Source: JBDTSW01 sp963797835
GTDB taxonomy: Bacteria > Actinomycetota > Thermoleophilia > Solirubrobacterales > 70-9
Direction of reading: 5' to 3'
Assembly: GCA_963797835.1 (NCBI GenBank)
Contig: CAWCRN010000034.1
Location: forward strand, 14,450-78,449
Length of the DNA: 64,000 bases
The translations under genes and the position numbers were made by a program. How positions within the stretch are numbered: position 1 is the stretch's first letter; the number at the start of each line of letters is the position of its first letter. Below, in pieces: positions 10,770-18,850 of this stretch. Below the pieces are notes generated by a model. That model had not been told where the DNA came from, made no database searches, and saw only the letters and a list, made by a program, of their open reading frames with translations.

Positions 10770-11433
10770 GGCAGCCGAACGGCGCGAGCGACTGGTCGAG
10801 GTCTACCGCGAGGCCTCCGTGTGCACGAAGTGCGCGCTCGCGGAGACCCGGACGAAGGTGGTCTTCGGAAACGGCGACTCCGACGCCGACCTGATGTTCG
10901 TCGGGGAGGGGCCCGGGGCAGAGGAGGACCGGCAGGGCAAGCCGTTCGTCGGGCGCGCCGGCGGGCTCCTGACCCAGCTGCTGGGGGAGATCGGGTTCAC
11001 GCGTGACGACGTCTTTGTGACGAACGTCGTGCGCTGCCGCCCTCCCGGCAACCGCGATCCGCAGCCGGACGAGATCGAGGCATGTCGCCCGTATCTGGAG
11101 CGATCCGTGGAGCTGATCGAGCCCCGGGTGATCGCGACCCTCGGAAACTTCGCGACCAAGCTCCTCAGCGGAAACCCGACCGGGATCACGAAGGTGCGCG
11201 GGACGCCCCAGGTTCACGAGCTGGCGGGGCGTACCGTGTTTCTGCTGCCGCTCTTCCATCCTGCCGCCGCCCTCCGAACGCCCGCCCTGGCCGAGACCCT
11301 GCGCCAGGACTTCGCGACGCTGCCCGGCCTCCTCGAGCGCGACCCCTCCGCCCTGGCGCCGGCGGACGAGGACGCCTCACGCGAGGAGCCGGCGCCGGCG
11401 TCCGAGGCCGACCAACTCGGCCTGTTCGGTTGA
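10762..11433 (+). CDS. Type 4 uracil-DNA glycosylase (UDGa family, Fe-S)
   Basis: 223 residues. It removes uracil from DNA in base excision repair. Motif 1 GEGPGAEED (about 47-55), the GKPFVGRAGGLL loop, VTNVVRCRPPGNRDPQPDEIEAC, and the C-terminal LFHPAAAL. Four cysteines expected to ligate a [4Fe-4S] cluster are CTKC (about 21-24), RC of VVRC and EAC. The C-terminal 40 residues are an acidic, Pro-rich tail ending QLGLFG, resembling PCNA/clamp-binding QxxLxLF motifs, so docking to the sliding clamp is plausible. It uses a GTG start inside the end of the zinc-ribbon gene. Confidence 0.92.
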   Translation: MAEAAERRERLVEVYREASVCTKCALAETRTKVVFGNGDSDADLMFVGEGPGAEEDRQGKPFVGRAGGLLTQLLGEIGFTRDDVFVTNVVRCRPPGNRDPQPDEIEACRPYLERSVELIEPRVIATLGNFATKLLSGNPTGITKVRGTPQVHELAGRTVFLLPLFHPAAALRTPALAETLRQDFATLPGLLERDPSALAPADEDASREEPAPASEADQLGLFG

Positions 11434-11870
11434 CGGAGCGGACCGCCTCCCCGGAGGAGACGGAGGCCCTGGGCGCGAGGATCGCGGCGGGCCTCGGGTC
11501 GGGCGACGTGGTGCTCGTCTCGGGCGAGCTGGGCTCGGGGAAGACGACGTTCGTCCGCGGCGCCTGCCGCGCGCTGGGGGTGCGCGGGCCCGTCACCTCC
11601 CCGACCTTCACGATCGGCCACCGCTACCAAGGAGCGCTCCACGCCGTCTCTCACCTGGACCTCTACCGCCTCGACGGGCTGGGCCCAGAGGAGCCGGGAC
11701 TGCTGGACGACTACCTGACGTCCGACGCGATCGCGTTCGTCGAGTGGCCGTCGGCCCTCGACGGCGAGTTCGCCGATGAGGCCCTGGCTGGCGTCCGCGT
11801 CGCCGCCCGCGTGGAGCTCCGCCACGCCGGCGGCGACGACCGCCGGGTGTCCGTGGAGATGGCAGCGTGA
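11430..11870 (+). CDS. tsaE: tRNA threonylcarbamoyladenosine biosynthesis ATPase TsaE
   Basis: 146 residues. It is the P-loop ATPase of the bacterial TsaBDE complex that forms t6A37 in ANN-decoding tRNAs. Walker A is GELGSGKTTFVRG (about 30-42), followed by SPTFTIGHRY, HLDLYRL and FVEWP, all typical. No ATG is available; TTG 11430 overlaps the preceding TGA by 4 bp (TTGA), giving the usual family length. Its stop overlaps the tsaB GTG by 4 bp, so translation is probably coupled. Confidence 0.93.
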   Translation: MTERTASPEETEALGARIAAGLGSGDVVLVSGELGSGKTTFVRGACRALGVRGPVTSPTFTIGHRYQGALHAVSHLDLYRLDGLGPEEPGLLDDYLTSDAIAFVEWPSALDGEFADEALAGVRVAARVELRHAGGDDRRVSVEMAA

Positions 11871-12589
11871 GCCGGGACGCCGCAATCATCGGCTTCGACA
11901 GCGCCACGCCGCGACTGGCCGTGGCGGCGGTCCGCGACTCGGACATCCTCTGGGAGCACGCGTCCCAGCCCGGCGAAGGGGAGCGGCCGGCTCATGCCCG
12001 GGAACTGCTCGCCCGCGTCGAGGAGGCGGCCGAGGCCGCCGGGGGATGGGGCGCGGTGGCGGCGATCGCCGTCGGCATCGGCCCCGGCTCGTACACCGGG
12101 CTTCGGATCGGCATCGCCACCGCTCGCGGGCTCGCGCAGGCGCTGGGCACGCCGTTGGTCCCGGTGTCCTCCTTGGAGGCGCTCGCAGGGGGTGTGGGGG
12201 AGCCGGCAGACGACGAAGGGCCGGTTCTCGCCGTCCTGGACGCCCGTCGCAAGCAGGTATTCGCGGCTCTTTACCGGTCCGACGGGGAGGCGGAGTGGGA
12301 GCCGTTCGTCGCCTCTCCGGAAGAACTTGCGGAGCGCATTGCGGGACTCGGAGGCGCGCCGCTGACGGGCGGGGACGGCTCGGTACGATTCAGGCGTCAG
12401 CTCGAGGACGCCGGGGCGAGGGTGCTCGCCGATGGCGACGAGGGCCACCTGATCTCGGCGCGCTTCACCTGCCTGCTCGCCGCGGAGAGGGAGCCAGCGC
12501 CGCCCGGGGAAGTCGAGCCGATCTATCTGAGACCCCCCGACGCGGAGCTATGGCGTGAACAGCAGCGCCGAGAATCGGATTCCACATAG
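11867..12589 (+). CDS. tsaB: t6A biosynthesis protein TsaB (YeaZ)
   Basis: 240 residues. It is a Kae1-like actin-fold protein without catalysis, scaffolding TsaD. Family motifs: IIGFDSATPRLAVAAV (phosphate-1 loop-like), AIAVGIGPGSYTGLRIGIATARGLAQAL and VLDARRKQVFAALY. It overlaps tsaE upstream by 4 bp and rimI downstream by 35 bp. The frame is intact. Confidence 0.94.
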   Translation: MSRDAAIIGFDSATPRLAVAAVRDSDILWEHASQPGEGERPAHARELLARVEEAAEAAGGWGAVAAIAVGIGPGSYTGLRIGIATARGLAQALGTPLVPVSSLEALAGGVGEPADDEGPVLAVLDARRKQVFAALYRSDGEAEWEPFVASPEELAERIAGLGGAPLTGGDGSVRFRRQLEDAGARVLADGDEGHLISARFTCLLAAEREPAPPGEVEPIYLRPPDAELWREQQRRESDST

Positions 12590-13055
12590 GTGGCCGGCTT
12601 CGAGGCCGGGCGTTGAGGTGCGCTCCCTCGTCTACAGCGACCTACCCTCGGTCCTGTCGATCGAGCGGCGCGCGTTCGGCACGCCCTGGTCGCTGGCGAT
12701 GTTCGTGCTGGAGCTGTCGAAGCCGTCGGGGATCTGCCTCGCCGCCTCCAATGAGCGCGGGCTCGTGGGGTTCCTCATCTGCTCTCGCTACGCCGACGTC
12801 TGGCACGTGATGAACGTCGCGGTCGACCCCGACCGGAGGCGCGAGGGGATCGCCACCCAGCTGCTCGAGCGCCTCTTCGAGGAGACGGGCCGCGATGCCC
12901 GGTACACGCTCGAGGTCCGCACCTCCAACCGCGGTGCGATCGCGATGTACCAGCGCTTCGGGTTCAAGGCCGCCGGCCACCGCCGCCGCTACTACCACGA
13001 CAACGGCGAGGACGCCGTGATCATGTGGCTGGAGCCGGCGCCCGTTCGCGCATAA
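12555..13055 (+). CDS. rimI: Ribosomal-protein-S18-alanine N-acetyltransferase RimI
   Basis: 166 residues from GTG 12555. GNAT acetyltransferase: VRSLVYSDLPSVLSIERRAF at the N-terminal face, MNVAVDPDRRREGIATQLLERLF (acetyl-CoA site, RxxGxA), VRTSNRGAIAMYQRFGFKAAGHRRRYY at the C-terminus. RimI is commonly encoded between tsaB and tsaD, as here. The true start may be the GTG near 12615 just before RSLVYSDL, which would remove the 35-bp overlap and a non-conserved extension of about 20 residues. Confidence 0.9.
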   Translation: MNSSAENRIPHRWPASRPGVEVRSLVYSDLPSVLSIERRAFGTPWSLAMFVLELSKPSGICLAASNERGLVGFLICSRYADVWHVMNVAVDPDRRREGIATQLLERLFEETGRDARYTLEVRTSNRGAIAMYQRFGFKAAGHRRRYYHDNGEDAVIMWLEPAPVRA

Positions 13056-13068
13056 CCCGGACCATCCT

Positions 13069-14055
13069 GTGATCCTGGCCATCGAGACCTCCTGCGACGA
13101 CACGTGCGCCGCGGTGGTCGACGACGCGGGGCGCATCCGCTCGAACGTGATCTCCTCGCAGGCCGAGGCCCATCAGCGCTTCGGCGGCGTTGTGCCCGAG
13201 GTCGCGTCCCGCCACCACCTCCAACTCGTGAACGCGGTGGTCGAGGCGGCGCTCGACGACGCGGACGTGGACCTCGCGGACGTCGACGCCCTTGCGGTGA
13301 CCCGCAGCCCCGGGCTCATCGGGGCGCTGCTGGTGGGCGTCAGCACCGCGAAGGCCCTGGCCGCGGCGACGCGCAAGCCGCTTTGCGGGGTGGATCACCT
13401 GCACGGCCACATCGCGGCGAACTTCCTCGAGCCCGACCCGCTCGAGCCCCCGTTCCTGTGTCTGGTGGCGAGCGGGGGCCACACTCTGCTCGCCGGCGTT
13501 CGCTCGCACGATGGATTCGAGACGCTCGGTCAGACGCTCGACGACGCCGCCGGGGAGGCGCTCGACAAGGCTGCAAGGCTCCTGGGACTGGGGTATCCGG
13601 GAGGGCCGGCTATCGAGCGTCTGGCCGCACACGGAGACGCCGAGGCGTTTGAGCTGCCAACCGGGATCCGCTCCGACGCTCCGCTGGACTTCTCGTTCTC
13701 GGGAGTGAAGACGGCGCTGCTGTATCTGACCCGTGATCTGGGGCCCGAGGAGACCGAGCGGCGCAGGGCCGACCTGGCCGCCAGTTACCAGGCCGCGATC
13801 GTGGGCCAGCTCGGCTCTCGCCTCGAGCGGGCGCTCGACGAGGGCAGCTGGGACGCGGTGGCGCTCGGTGGCGGCGTTGCGGCCAACGGGCCGCTGCGCG
13901 ATCGGGCCGGCGCGATCTGCGAGGCCCGTGGCCTCCCGCTGAAGCTCGTGCCGGGCGAGCTGTGCACCGACAACGCGGCGATGATCGCCTCGGCCGCCCG
14001 TTTCGTCGACGCGGCGTCCTACCCCGACTACCTCGCGTGGGACGCCGCGGCGTGA
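13069..14055 (+). CDS. tsaD: tRNA N6-adenosine threonylcarbamoyltransferase TsaD
   Basis: 328 residues, full length. It transfers threonylcarbamoyl from TC-AMP to A37 of tRNA. Motifs: LAIETSCDDT (1-11), SQAEAHQRFGGVVPEVASRHH, the metal-site DHLHGHIAANF (about 108-118), LVASGGHT, GLGYPGGPAIERLA, LDFSFSGVKTALLY and ALGGGVAANGPLRD. The GTG start lies 13 bp after rimI. The 3' end overlaps the glutaredoxin-like gene by 4 bp. Confidence 0.96.
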   Translation: MILAIETSCDDTCAAVVDDAGRIRSNVISSQAEAHQRFGGVVPEVASRHHLQLVNAVVEAALDDADVDLADVDALAVTRSPGLIGALLVGVSTAKALAAATRKPLCGVDHLHGHIAANFLEPDPLEPPFLCLVASGGHTLLAGVRSHDGFETLGQTLDDAAGEALDKAARLLGLGYPGGPAIERLAAHGDAEAFELPTGIRSDAPLDFSFSGVKTALLYLTRDLGPEETERRRADLAASYQAAIVGQLGSRLERALDEGSWDAVALGGGVAANGPLRDRAGAICEARGLPLKLVPGELCTDNAAMIASAARFVDAASYPDYLAWDAAA

Positions 14056-14300
14056 CGGTGCTGACCCTGTACACGCGGCCCGGCTGTCACCTGTGCGACG
14101 AGGCCCGGGACGCGATCGCGGGGCTGCGCGGGGAGCTGAGCCCCTTCGAGCTTCGCGAGGTGGACATCGACTCCGACGACACGCTGCTGACCGCGTATCT
14201 GGAGCGAATCCCCGTGGTCGAGGTCGACGGCGCGATCATCAGCGAGCTGGTCCTCGACCCGGATGAGCTCCGAGCCGCCGTCGGACTCGAACGCGAATGA
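14052..14300 (+). CDS. Glutaredoxin-like (DUF836) thiol protein
   Basis: 82 residues from GTG 14052, which overlaps the tsaD stop (GTGA). A thioredoxin-fold protein beginning LTLYTRPGCHLCDEARDAI with redox-active CHLC (about 11-14), cis-Pro segment ERIPVVEVDG, and REVDIDSDD. The DUF836/glutaredoxin-like subfamily acts in thiol-disulfide exchange; the partner is unknown. It lies immediately before rex, an NADH/NAD+ sensing repressor. Confidence 0.85.
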   Translation: MTVLTLYTRPGCHLCDEARDAIAGLRGELSPFELREVDIDSDDTLLTAYLERIPVVEVDGAIISELVLDPDELRAAVGLERE

Positions 14301-14304
14301 TGAG

Positions 14305-14310
14305 TACCCT
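14305..14310 (+). promoter_or_regulatory. TACCCT -10 box for rex
   Basis: The box ends 6 nt before ATG 14317 and picks that start over upstream in-frame codons from 14263. Confidence 0.5.
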
Positions 14311-14316
14311 GGGCTC

Positions 14317-14997
14317 ATGAGCGCGGAAGGAGCTGCGGGCGGAGCCGTGGGGGCCGTTCACGCCGTCGGGTCGACCGACGGCGAGCGGCTGTCGCTGGGC
14401 GTCGCCGCTCGCCTTTCGAGGTACCTCCAGGTCCTGATCCAGGCGCGGAAGATGGGCAAGGAGACGATCTCCTCACAGGAGCTCGCCGAGTACACCCACA
14501 TCAACTCGACCCAGATCCGGCGCGACCTGTCCGGCTTCGGGAAGTTCGGCAAGCGGGGGGTGGGCTACCAGGTCGAGTCGCTCGTCGACGAGATCCGGAA
14601 GATCCTCCGCACGTCCGGCCAGCACAACATCGCGCTGTTCGGGGCCGGCCACCTGGGGCAGGCGATCGCCAGCTCGGACATCTTCGCCGACCACGGCTTC
14701 CAGGTCGTGGCGATCTTCGACGTCGACCCCGATCAGGTCGGCCAGGAACTGGGCGGCGTCCCGGTCCGCGCGTTCGACGAGCTGGAGGAGGTCATCGCCC
14801 AGGAGGAGGTGGTGGTCGGGGTGCTGGCCGTTCCCGCCTCGGCGGCCCAGGAGGTCGCCGACAGGCTTGGGGCGGCGGGCGTCAAGATCATCTTCAACTA
14901 CTCCGAGCAGCTCTTGGACGTTCCCCCGGAGGTCACTGTGCACACGTCCAGCCCCGCCGTCGACCTGCTCTACGCGCTGTACTTCTACCTGGCCTAG
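14317..14997 (+). CDS. rex: Redox-sensing transcriptional repressor Rex
   Basis: 226 residues. Winged-helix DNA-binding domain at about 30-95 (SRYLQVLIQARKMG, HINSTQIRRDLSGFGKFGKRGVGY) and Rossmann NAD(H)-binding domain (IALFGAGHLGQAI, VVAIFDVDPDQVGQ), with the domain-swap helix at the C-terminus (SSPAVDLLYALYFYLA). Rex represses respiratory and fermentative genes until NADH rises. The extra N-terminal Ala/Gly-rich tail (about 25 residues) is typical of actinobacterial Rex. I did not find a clear Rex operator next to the gene. Confidence 0.95.
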   Translation: MSAEGAAGGAVGAVHAVGSTDGERLSLGVAARLSRYLQVLIQARKMGKETISSQELAEYTHINSTQIRRDLSGFGKFGKRGVGYQVESLVDEIRKILRTSGQHNIALFGAGHLGQAIASSDIFADHGFQVVAIFDVDPDQVGQELGGVPVRAFDELEEVIAQEEVVVGVLAVPASAAQEVADRLGAAGVKIIFNYSEQLLDVPPEVTVHTSSPAVDLLYALYFYLA

Positions 14998-15008
14998 TAG
15001 GACTGGAG

Positions 15009-16190
15009 ATGGCGGATACCCGCACGGACTCCGCGTCGCCCACCCTCGACCGCGAGCGGACGCGCGAGGCGTTCGAGTCCTCGACCGACTTCACCGTGGG
15101 CCTGGAGGAGGAGTTCGCGCTGGTCGATCCGGCGACGCTCGACCTGGTGCACCGCTTCGACGAGCTCTACGCCGCATGCCAGGACGACTCGCAGCTCGCG
15201 GTCTCGGCGGCCGGCGAGCTGATCGACTCCGAGATCGAGATCCGCTCCGGCCGCGGGGAGCGGTTCGCCGACGCGGTGGAGATGCAGCGTTCGCATCGAG
15301 CCCGGCTCTTCGCGCTCGCCGACGAGCTCGGGATTGGGCTGGCCGCCATGGGGACCCACCCGTGGGCCGGCTACCTCGACCAGCGGATCATCGATACCGA
15401 GCACTACAGGCGGCTGAAGGAAGAGCTTCGCTGGGTGGCGCAGCGCAACAACACCTGGAGCCTTCACGTCCACATGGGCGTGCGGGGCGCCGACCGCGCG
15501 ATCGCGGTCTGCGACCACCTGCGCGGGGTCCTCCCTCAGCTCCTCGCAGCCTCGTCCAACTCACCGTTCCTCGACGGGCAGGACACGGGACTCGCCTCGG
15601 TGCGGACGGAGATCTTCACCCGGACCTTCCCTCGCTGCGGCGTCCACGAGCCGTTCGGCGACTACGCCACGTACGCGGACTTCATCGACGTGCTCGCGGC
15701 GACCAACTCCGTGGTCGAGTCGACGCAGCTTTGGTGGAGCGTGCGCCCGCACCACTCGTTCGGCACCGTGGAGCTGCGGATCTGCGACGCCCAGACCAGC
15801 GGGGCGAGCTCGTTCGCCCTGGCGGGCCTGATCTCCGCCTGTATCGCCCAGGCCGCTATGGATCACAGCGAGGGGATCCTGGCCGAGCCACTCGGCCAGC
15901 GCGAGATCGAGGAGAACCTGTGGCGGGCGATCCGGTGGGGGATGGAGGGCAAGATGATCGACTGGGCGCGACGCGAGGAGATCCCCACCGCCGCCGCTGT
16001 CGAGGGGCTGTTGGAGTGGACGACCCCTGCCCGCGAGGGGCTCGGCATCGACGTCGAGCTTCCGGCCCGCACCGGGGCCGAGCGCGCTCGCGAGGCACTC
16101 GCGGCGGGCGCCTCCCTCGAGCAGGTCTACCGCGACGCGGTCGCGGAGACCCGGCGCACCTACGTGCCCCAGGCGGTCGCTGCGGAATAG
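15009..16190 (+). CDS. Carboxylate-amine ligase, glutamate-cysteine ligase type 2 (YbdK family)
   Basis: 393 residues. GCS2/YbdK ATP-dependent ligase: TVGLEEEFALVDPATLDLV (catalytic acidic loop, about 28-46), AAGELIDSEIEIRSG, HPWAGYLDQRIID, NNTWSLHVHMGV, and WWSVRPHHSFGTVELRICDAQTS. The family joins glutamate to cysteine or another amine; in actinobacteria some members act in mycothiol-independent thiol or secondary pathways, so the substrate is not settled. It starts 11 bp after the rex stop, with GGACTGGAG as Shine-Dalgarno sequence. Confidence 0.9.
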   Translation: MADTRTDSASPTLDRERTREAFESSTDFTVGLEEEFALVDPATLDLVHRFDELYAACQDDSQLAVSAAGELIDSEIEIRSGRGERFADAVEMQRSHRARLFALADELGIGLAAMGTHPWAGYLDQRIIDTEHYRRLKEELRWVAQRNNTWSLHVHMGVRGADRAIAVCDHLRGVLPQLLAASSNSPFLDGQDTGLASVRTEIFTRTFPRCGVHEPFGDYATYADFIDVLAATNSVVESTQLWWSVRPHHSFGTVELRICDAQTSGASSFALAGLISACIAQAAMDHSEGILAEPLGQREIEENLWRAIRWGMEGKMIDWARREEIPTAAAVEGLLEWTTPAREGLGIDVELPARTGAERAREALAAGASLEQVYRDAVAETRRTYVPQAVAAE

Positions 16191-16193
16191 ATT
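16188..16193 (+). promoter_or_regulatory. TAGATT -10 box for the DUF1844-like gene
   Basis: The box overlaps the stop region of the ligase gene and ends 6 nt before ATG 16200. Confidence 0.45.
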
Positions 16194-16199
16194 GCGCCT

Positions 16200-16655
16200 A
16201 TGGACGACGAGAACGACGAGACACCGAACGCGGGGTCAGATCCCGAGCCCGAGGAGGCGCCGGAGGCGACGCGCGGTGAGGGGTCTGACCCCTCAGTCGA
16301 CGAGGAGGAGCTGCGCCGGCGGATCGAGGAGGGGCTGCGCGAGGTCCGGGTGCAGGACGTGCTGCTGGAGAGCGTGGTGACGCTCGTCAACCTCACGGCA
16401 CGGCGGATCGCCAAGGAGGAAGAGCGGGACCTCGAGCAGGCACGGGTGGGGATCGAGGCGGTGCGCTCGCTGGTTGAGCTGCTCGAGCCGGAGCCGCAGA
16501 CCCAGGTTCGGAACGCCCTTTCGGAGCTCCAGATGCTGTATGCCCGCGCCGCCGGGGGCGACGAGGGCGATACACCGCCCGACACGCCTTCGGAGGAAGC
16601 TCGGCCGGCCCGGGATGAGGGGTCGCCGGGCCTCTGGACGCCGCCCGGCTCCTGA
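16200..16655 (+). CDS. DUF1844-like protein
   Basis: 151 residues. An acidic, disordered N-terminus (DDENDETPNAGSDPEPEEAPE) precedes a helical core (about 40-120: VQDVLLESVVTLVNLTARRI, DLEQARVGIEAVRSLVELLE, NALSELQMLYARAA) that resembles DUF1844 of other bacteria. The tail is again Pro/Glu-rich. No membrane segment. The function is unknown. The TAGATT box fixes the ATG. Confidence 0.68.
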   Translation: MDDENDETPNAGSDPEPEEAPEATRGEGSDPSVDEEELRRRIEEGLREVRVQDVLLESVVTLVNLTARRIAKEEERDLEQARVGIEAVRSLVELLEPEPQTQVRNALSELQMLYARAAGGDEGDTPPDTPSEEARPARDEGSPGLWTPPGS

Positions 16656-16663
16656 GCATCGGC

Positions 16664-16669
16664 TAGACT
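16664..16669 (+). promoter_or_regulatory. TAGACT -10 box for hppA
   Basis: This box would start a transcript near 16676, giving hppA an approximately 60-nt leader that contains the hairpin at 16682-16702. It is the only promoter-like element between the DUF1844 gene and hppA. Confidence 0.35.
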
Positions 16670-16681
16670 GCCCGCCGCTTT

Positions 16682-16710
16682 CGGCCGGGGACCCCTCGGC
16701 CGTTCCTTTT
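16682..16710 (+). terminator. Terminator-like hairpin in the hppA leader
   Basis: The stem 16682-16690 pairs with 16694-16702 (one G-U pair) around a 3-nt loop and is followed by TTCCTTTT. It lies 34 bp before the hppA start. It either ends the upstream transcript or works as an attenuator if the TAGACT box at 16664 is the hppA promoter. Confidence 0.55.
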
Positions 16711-16736
16711 GTTGAAGCCCACGGAGGACTGAAGAC

Positions 16737-18821
16737 TTGACCGAGTTCCTGACCGACTACGGCGTCCTGATCGCGCTCGTGTGCGCGGGCGCGGCGGTGC
16801 TCTACGGCGCCCTCGTCACGCAGCGGCTGATGGCGAAGTCGCCCGGCAACGACCGCATGCAGGAGATCTCCGGCGCGGTGCAGGAGGGCGCGAAGGCCTA
16901 CCTGAACCGCCAGTACCTGATCATCGCCGTGGTCGCTGTCCCGCTCGCGATCCTGATCGCGCTGCTCCAGGACGTCGCGACGGGCATCGGCTTCGTGATC
17001 GGTGGCGCGCTCTCGGGCGCGGCCGGGTTCATCGGGATGAACGTTTCGGTTCGTTCCAATGCCAGGGTGGCGGAGGCCGCCCGCGGCGGCGTGCCGCCGG
17101 CGCTCGACGTCGCCTTCAAGGGCGGCTCGGTGACCGGTCTGCTCGTCGTCGGTCTGGCCCTTCTGGGCGTAGCGGGCTACTTCGGCATCCTCGTCGCCAC
17201 CGACCAGACCGACAAGGAGGCCGTCGACGCGCTGATTGGCCTCGGCTTCGGCGGCTCGCTGATCTCGGTGTTCGCCCGACTTGGCGGCGGCATCTTCACC
17301 AAGGCCGCCGACGTCGGCGCCGACCTCGTCGGCAAGGTCGAGGCGGGGATCCCCGAGGACGATCCCCGCAACCCGGCGGTGATCGCCGACAACGTCGGCG
17401 ACAACGTCGGCGACTGCGCCGGCATGGCCGCGGACCTCTTCGAGACCTATGCGGTCACGACGGTCGCGGTGATGCTGCTCGGCGTCCTCACGTTCCCCGA
17501 GTACGCGCGCGAGGTCTCCCTCTTCCCGCTCGTCCTCGGCGGCGTCGCGATCCTCGCGTCCATCGTCGGAGCCCTGTCCGTCCGCACCTCCACCGACAGG
17601 GTCGAGGGCGCCCTATACCGGGGCGTGATCGTGTCGGGCCTGATCTCGGCGGCTGCCTTCTACCCGATCACCGATTGGCTGATGAGCGAGCCGCTGTCAT
17701 TCGGGTTCGGCGACGCCGGCGCGGAGGCGACGAGCGTCACGGACCTGTGGCTCTGCGCCCTGATCGGGATCGTCGTCACCGGCGGCCTCTTCGTGATCAC
17801 CGACTACTACACCTCCACCCGGTTCCGCCCGGTGCGCACCATCTCGAAGGCGTCCGAGACCGGCCACGCGACCAACATCATTCAGGGGCTCGCCCAGGGA
17901 TTCCAGTCCACGGCGCTCCCCGTGCTACTGATCGCCGCCGCGATCTTCGTCGCCAACGAGCTGGCGGGGATCTACGGGATCGCGATCGCCGTCGTCGCCC
18001 AGCTCTCGCTGACGGGACTGATCGTCGCGCTCGACGCATTCGGGCCGATCACCGACAACGCCGGCGGCATCGCCGAGATGGCGGAGCTGCCCGAGGACGT
18101 GCGGAACGTGACGGATCCGCTCGACGCCGTGGGGAACACGACCAAGGCCGTCACAAAGGGCTACGCGATCGGCTCCGCGGCTCTGGCCGCTCTCGTGCTG
18201 TTCGCCGCGTTCAAGATCGAGCTGCTGGAGGAGGCGCCCGCCGGCTTCGACCTGGACACCCTGTTCAACCTCTCGACGCCCGAGGTTCTGATCGGGCTCC
18301 TGCTGGGCGGCGTGATGGTCTACCTGTTCGCGGCGCTCGCGATCGAGGCCGTGGGCCGCGCCGGCGGCCAGGTGGTCGAGCAGGTGCGCAAGCAGTTCCG
18401 GGAGAAGCCCGGGATCATGGACGGGACCGAGAAGCCGGACTACGGCGACACGGTGGCGATCGTCACCGCCTCGGCCCAGCGGGAGATGATCCTGCCGTCC
18501 CTGATCCCGATCATCGTTCCAGTGCTGGTGGGCATCTGGAGCGTTGACGCGCTGGGCGGCCTCCTGATAGGGGTGATCGTGGTCGGCCTGTTCATGGCGA
18601 TCTCGATGACCGCCGGCGGCGGCGCCTGGGACAACGCCAAGAAGCTGATCGAGGACGGGGCCCACGGGGGCAAGGGCTCGGAGGCCCACGCCGCGTCGGT
18701 CACCGGCGACACCGTCGGCGACCCCTACAAGGACACTGCCGGGCCCGCGATCAACCCGATGATCAAGGTGGCGAACATCGTTGCGATCCTGATCATCCCG
18801 ATCGTCCACTTCCCGGGGTAA
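16737..18821 (+). CDS. hppA: Membrane-bound proton-translocating pyrophosphatase
   Basis: 694 residues, about 16 membrane segments. It couples PPi hydrolysis to ion export across the plasma membrane. Active-site motifs: GGGIFTKAADVGADLVGKVEAGIPEDDPRNP (about 182-212), DNVGDNVGDCAGMAADLFE, and the C-terminal GDTVGDPYKDTAGPAINP. At the K+-dependence position the sequence is GNTTKAVTKGYA. A lysine there is the known mark of K+-independent H+-PPases (K+-dependent ones have Ala), so an H+ pump not needing K+ is predicted. The TTG start has a GGAGG Shine-Dalgarno sequence 11 nt upstream. Confidence 0.97.
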   Translation: MTEFLTDYGVLIALVCAGAAVLYGALVTQRLMAKSPGNDRMQEISGAVQEGAKAYLNRQYLIIAVVAVPLAILIALLQDVATGIGFVIGGALSGAAGFIGMNVSVRSNARVAEAARGGVPPALDVAFKGGSVTGLLVVGLALLGVAGYFGILVATDQTDKEAVDALIGLGFGGSLISVFARLGGGIFTKAADVGADLVGKVEAGIPEDDPRNPAVIADNVGDNVGDCAGMAADLFETYAVTTVAVMLLGVLTFPEYAREVSLFPLVLGGVAILASIVGALSVRTSTDRVEGALYRGVIVSGLISAAAFYPITDWLMSEPLSFGFGDAGAEATSVTDLWLCALIGIVVTGGLFVITDYYTSTRFRPVRTISKASETGHATNIIQGLAQGFQSTALPVLLIAAAIFVANELAGIYGIAIAVVAQLSLTGLIVALDAFGPITDNAGGIAEMAELPEDVRNVTDPLDAVGNTTKAVTKGYAIGSAALAALVLFAAFKIELLEEAPAGFDLDTLFNLSTPEVLIGLLLGGVMVYLFAALAIEAVGRAGGQVVEQVRKQFREKPGIMDGTEKPDYGDTVAIVTASAQREMILPSLIPIIVPVLVGIWSVDALGGLLIGVIVVGLFMAISMTAGGGAWDNAKKLIEDGAHGGKGSEAHAASVTGDTVGDPYKDTAGPAINPMIKVANIVAILIIPIVHFPG

Positions 18822-18850
18822 GGCGGCTGCAGAGCTCGCTTTTCGCCGCC

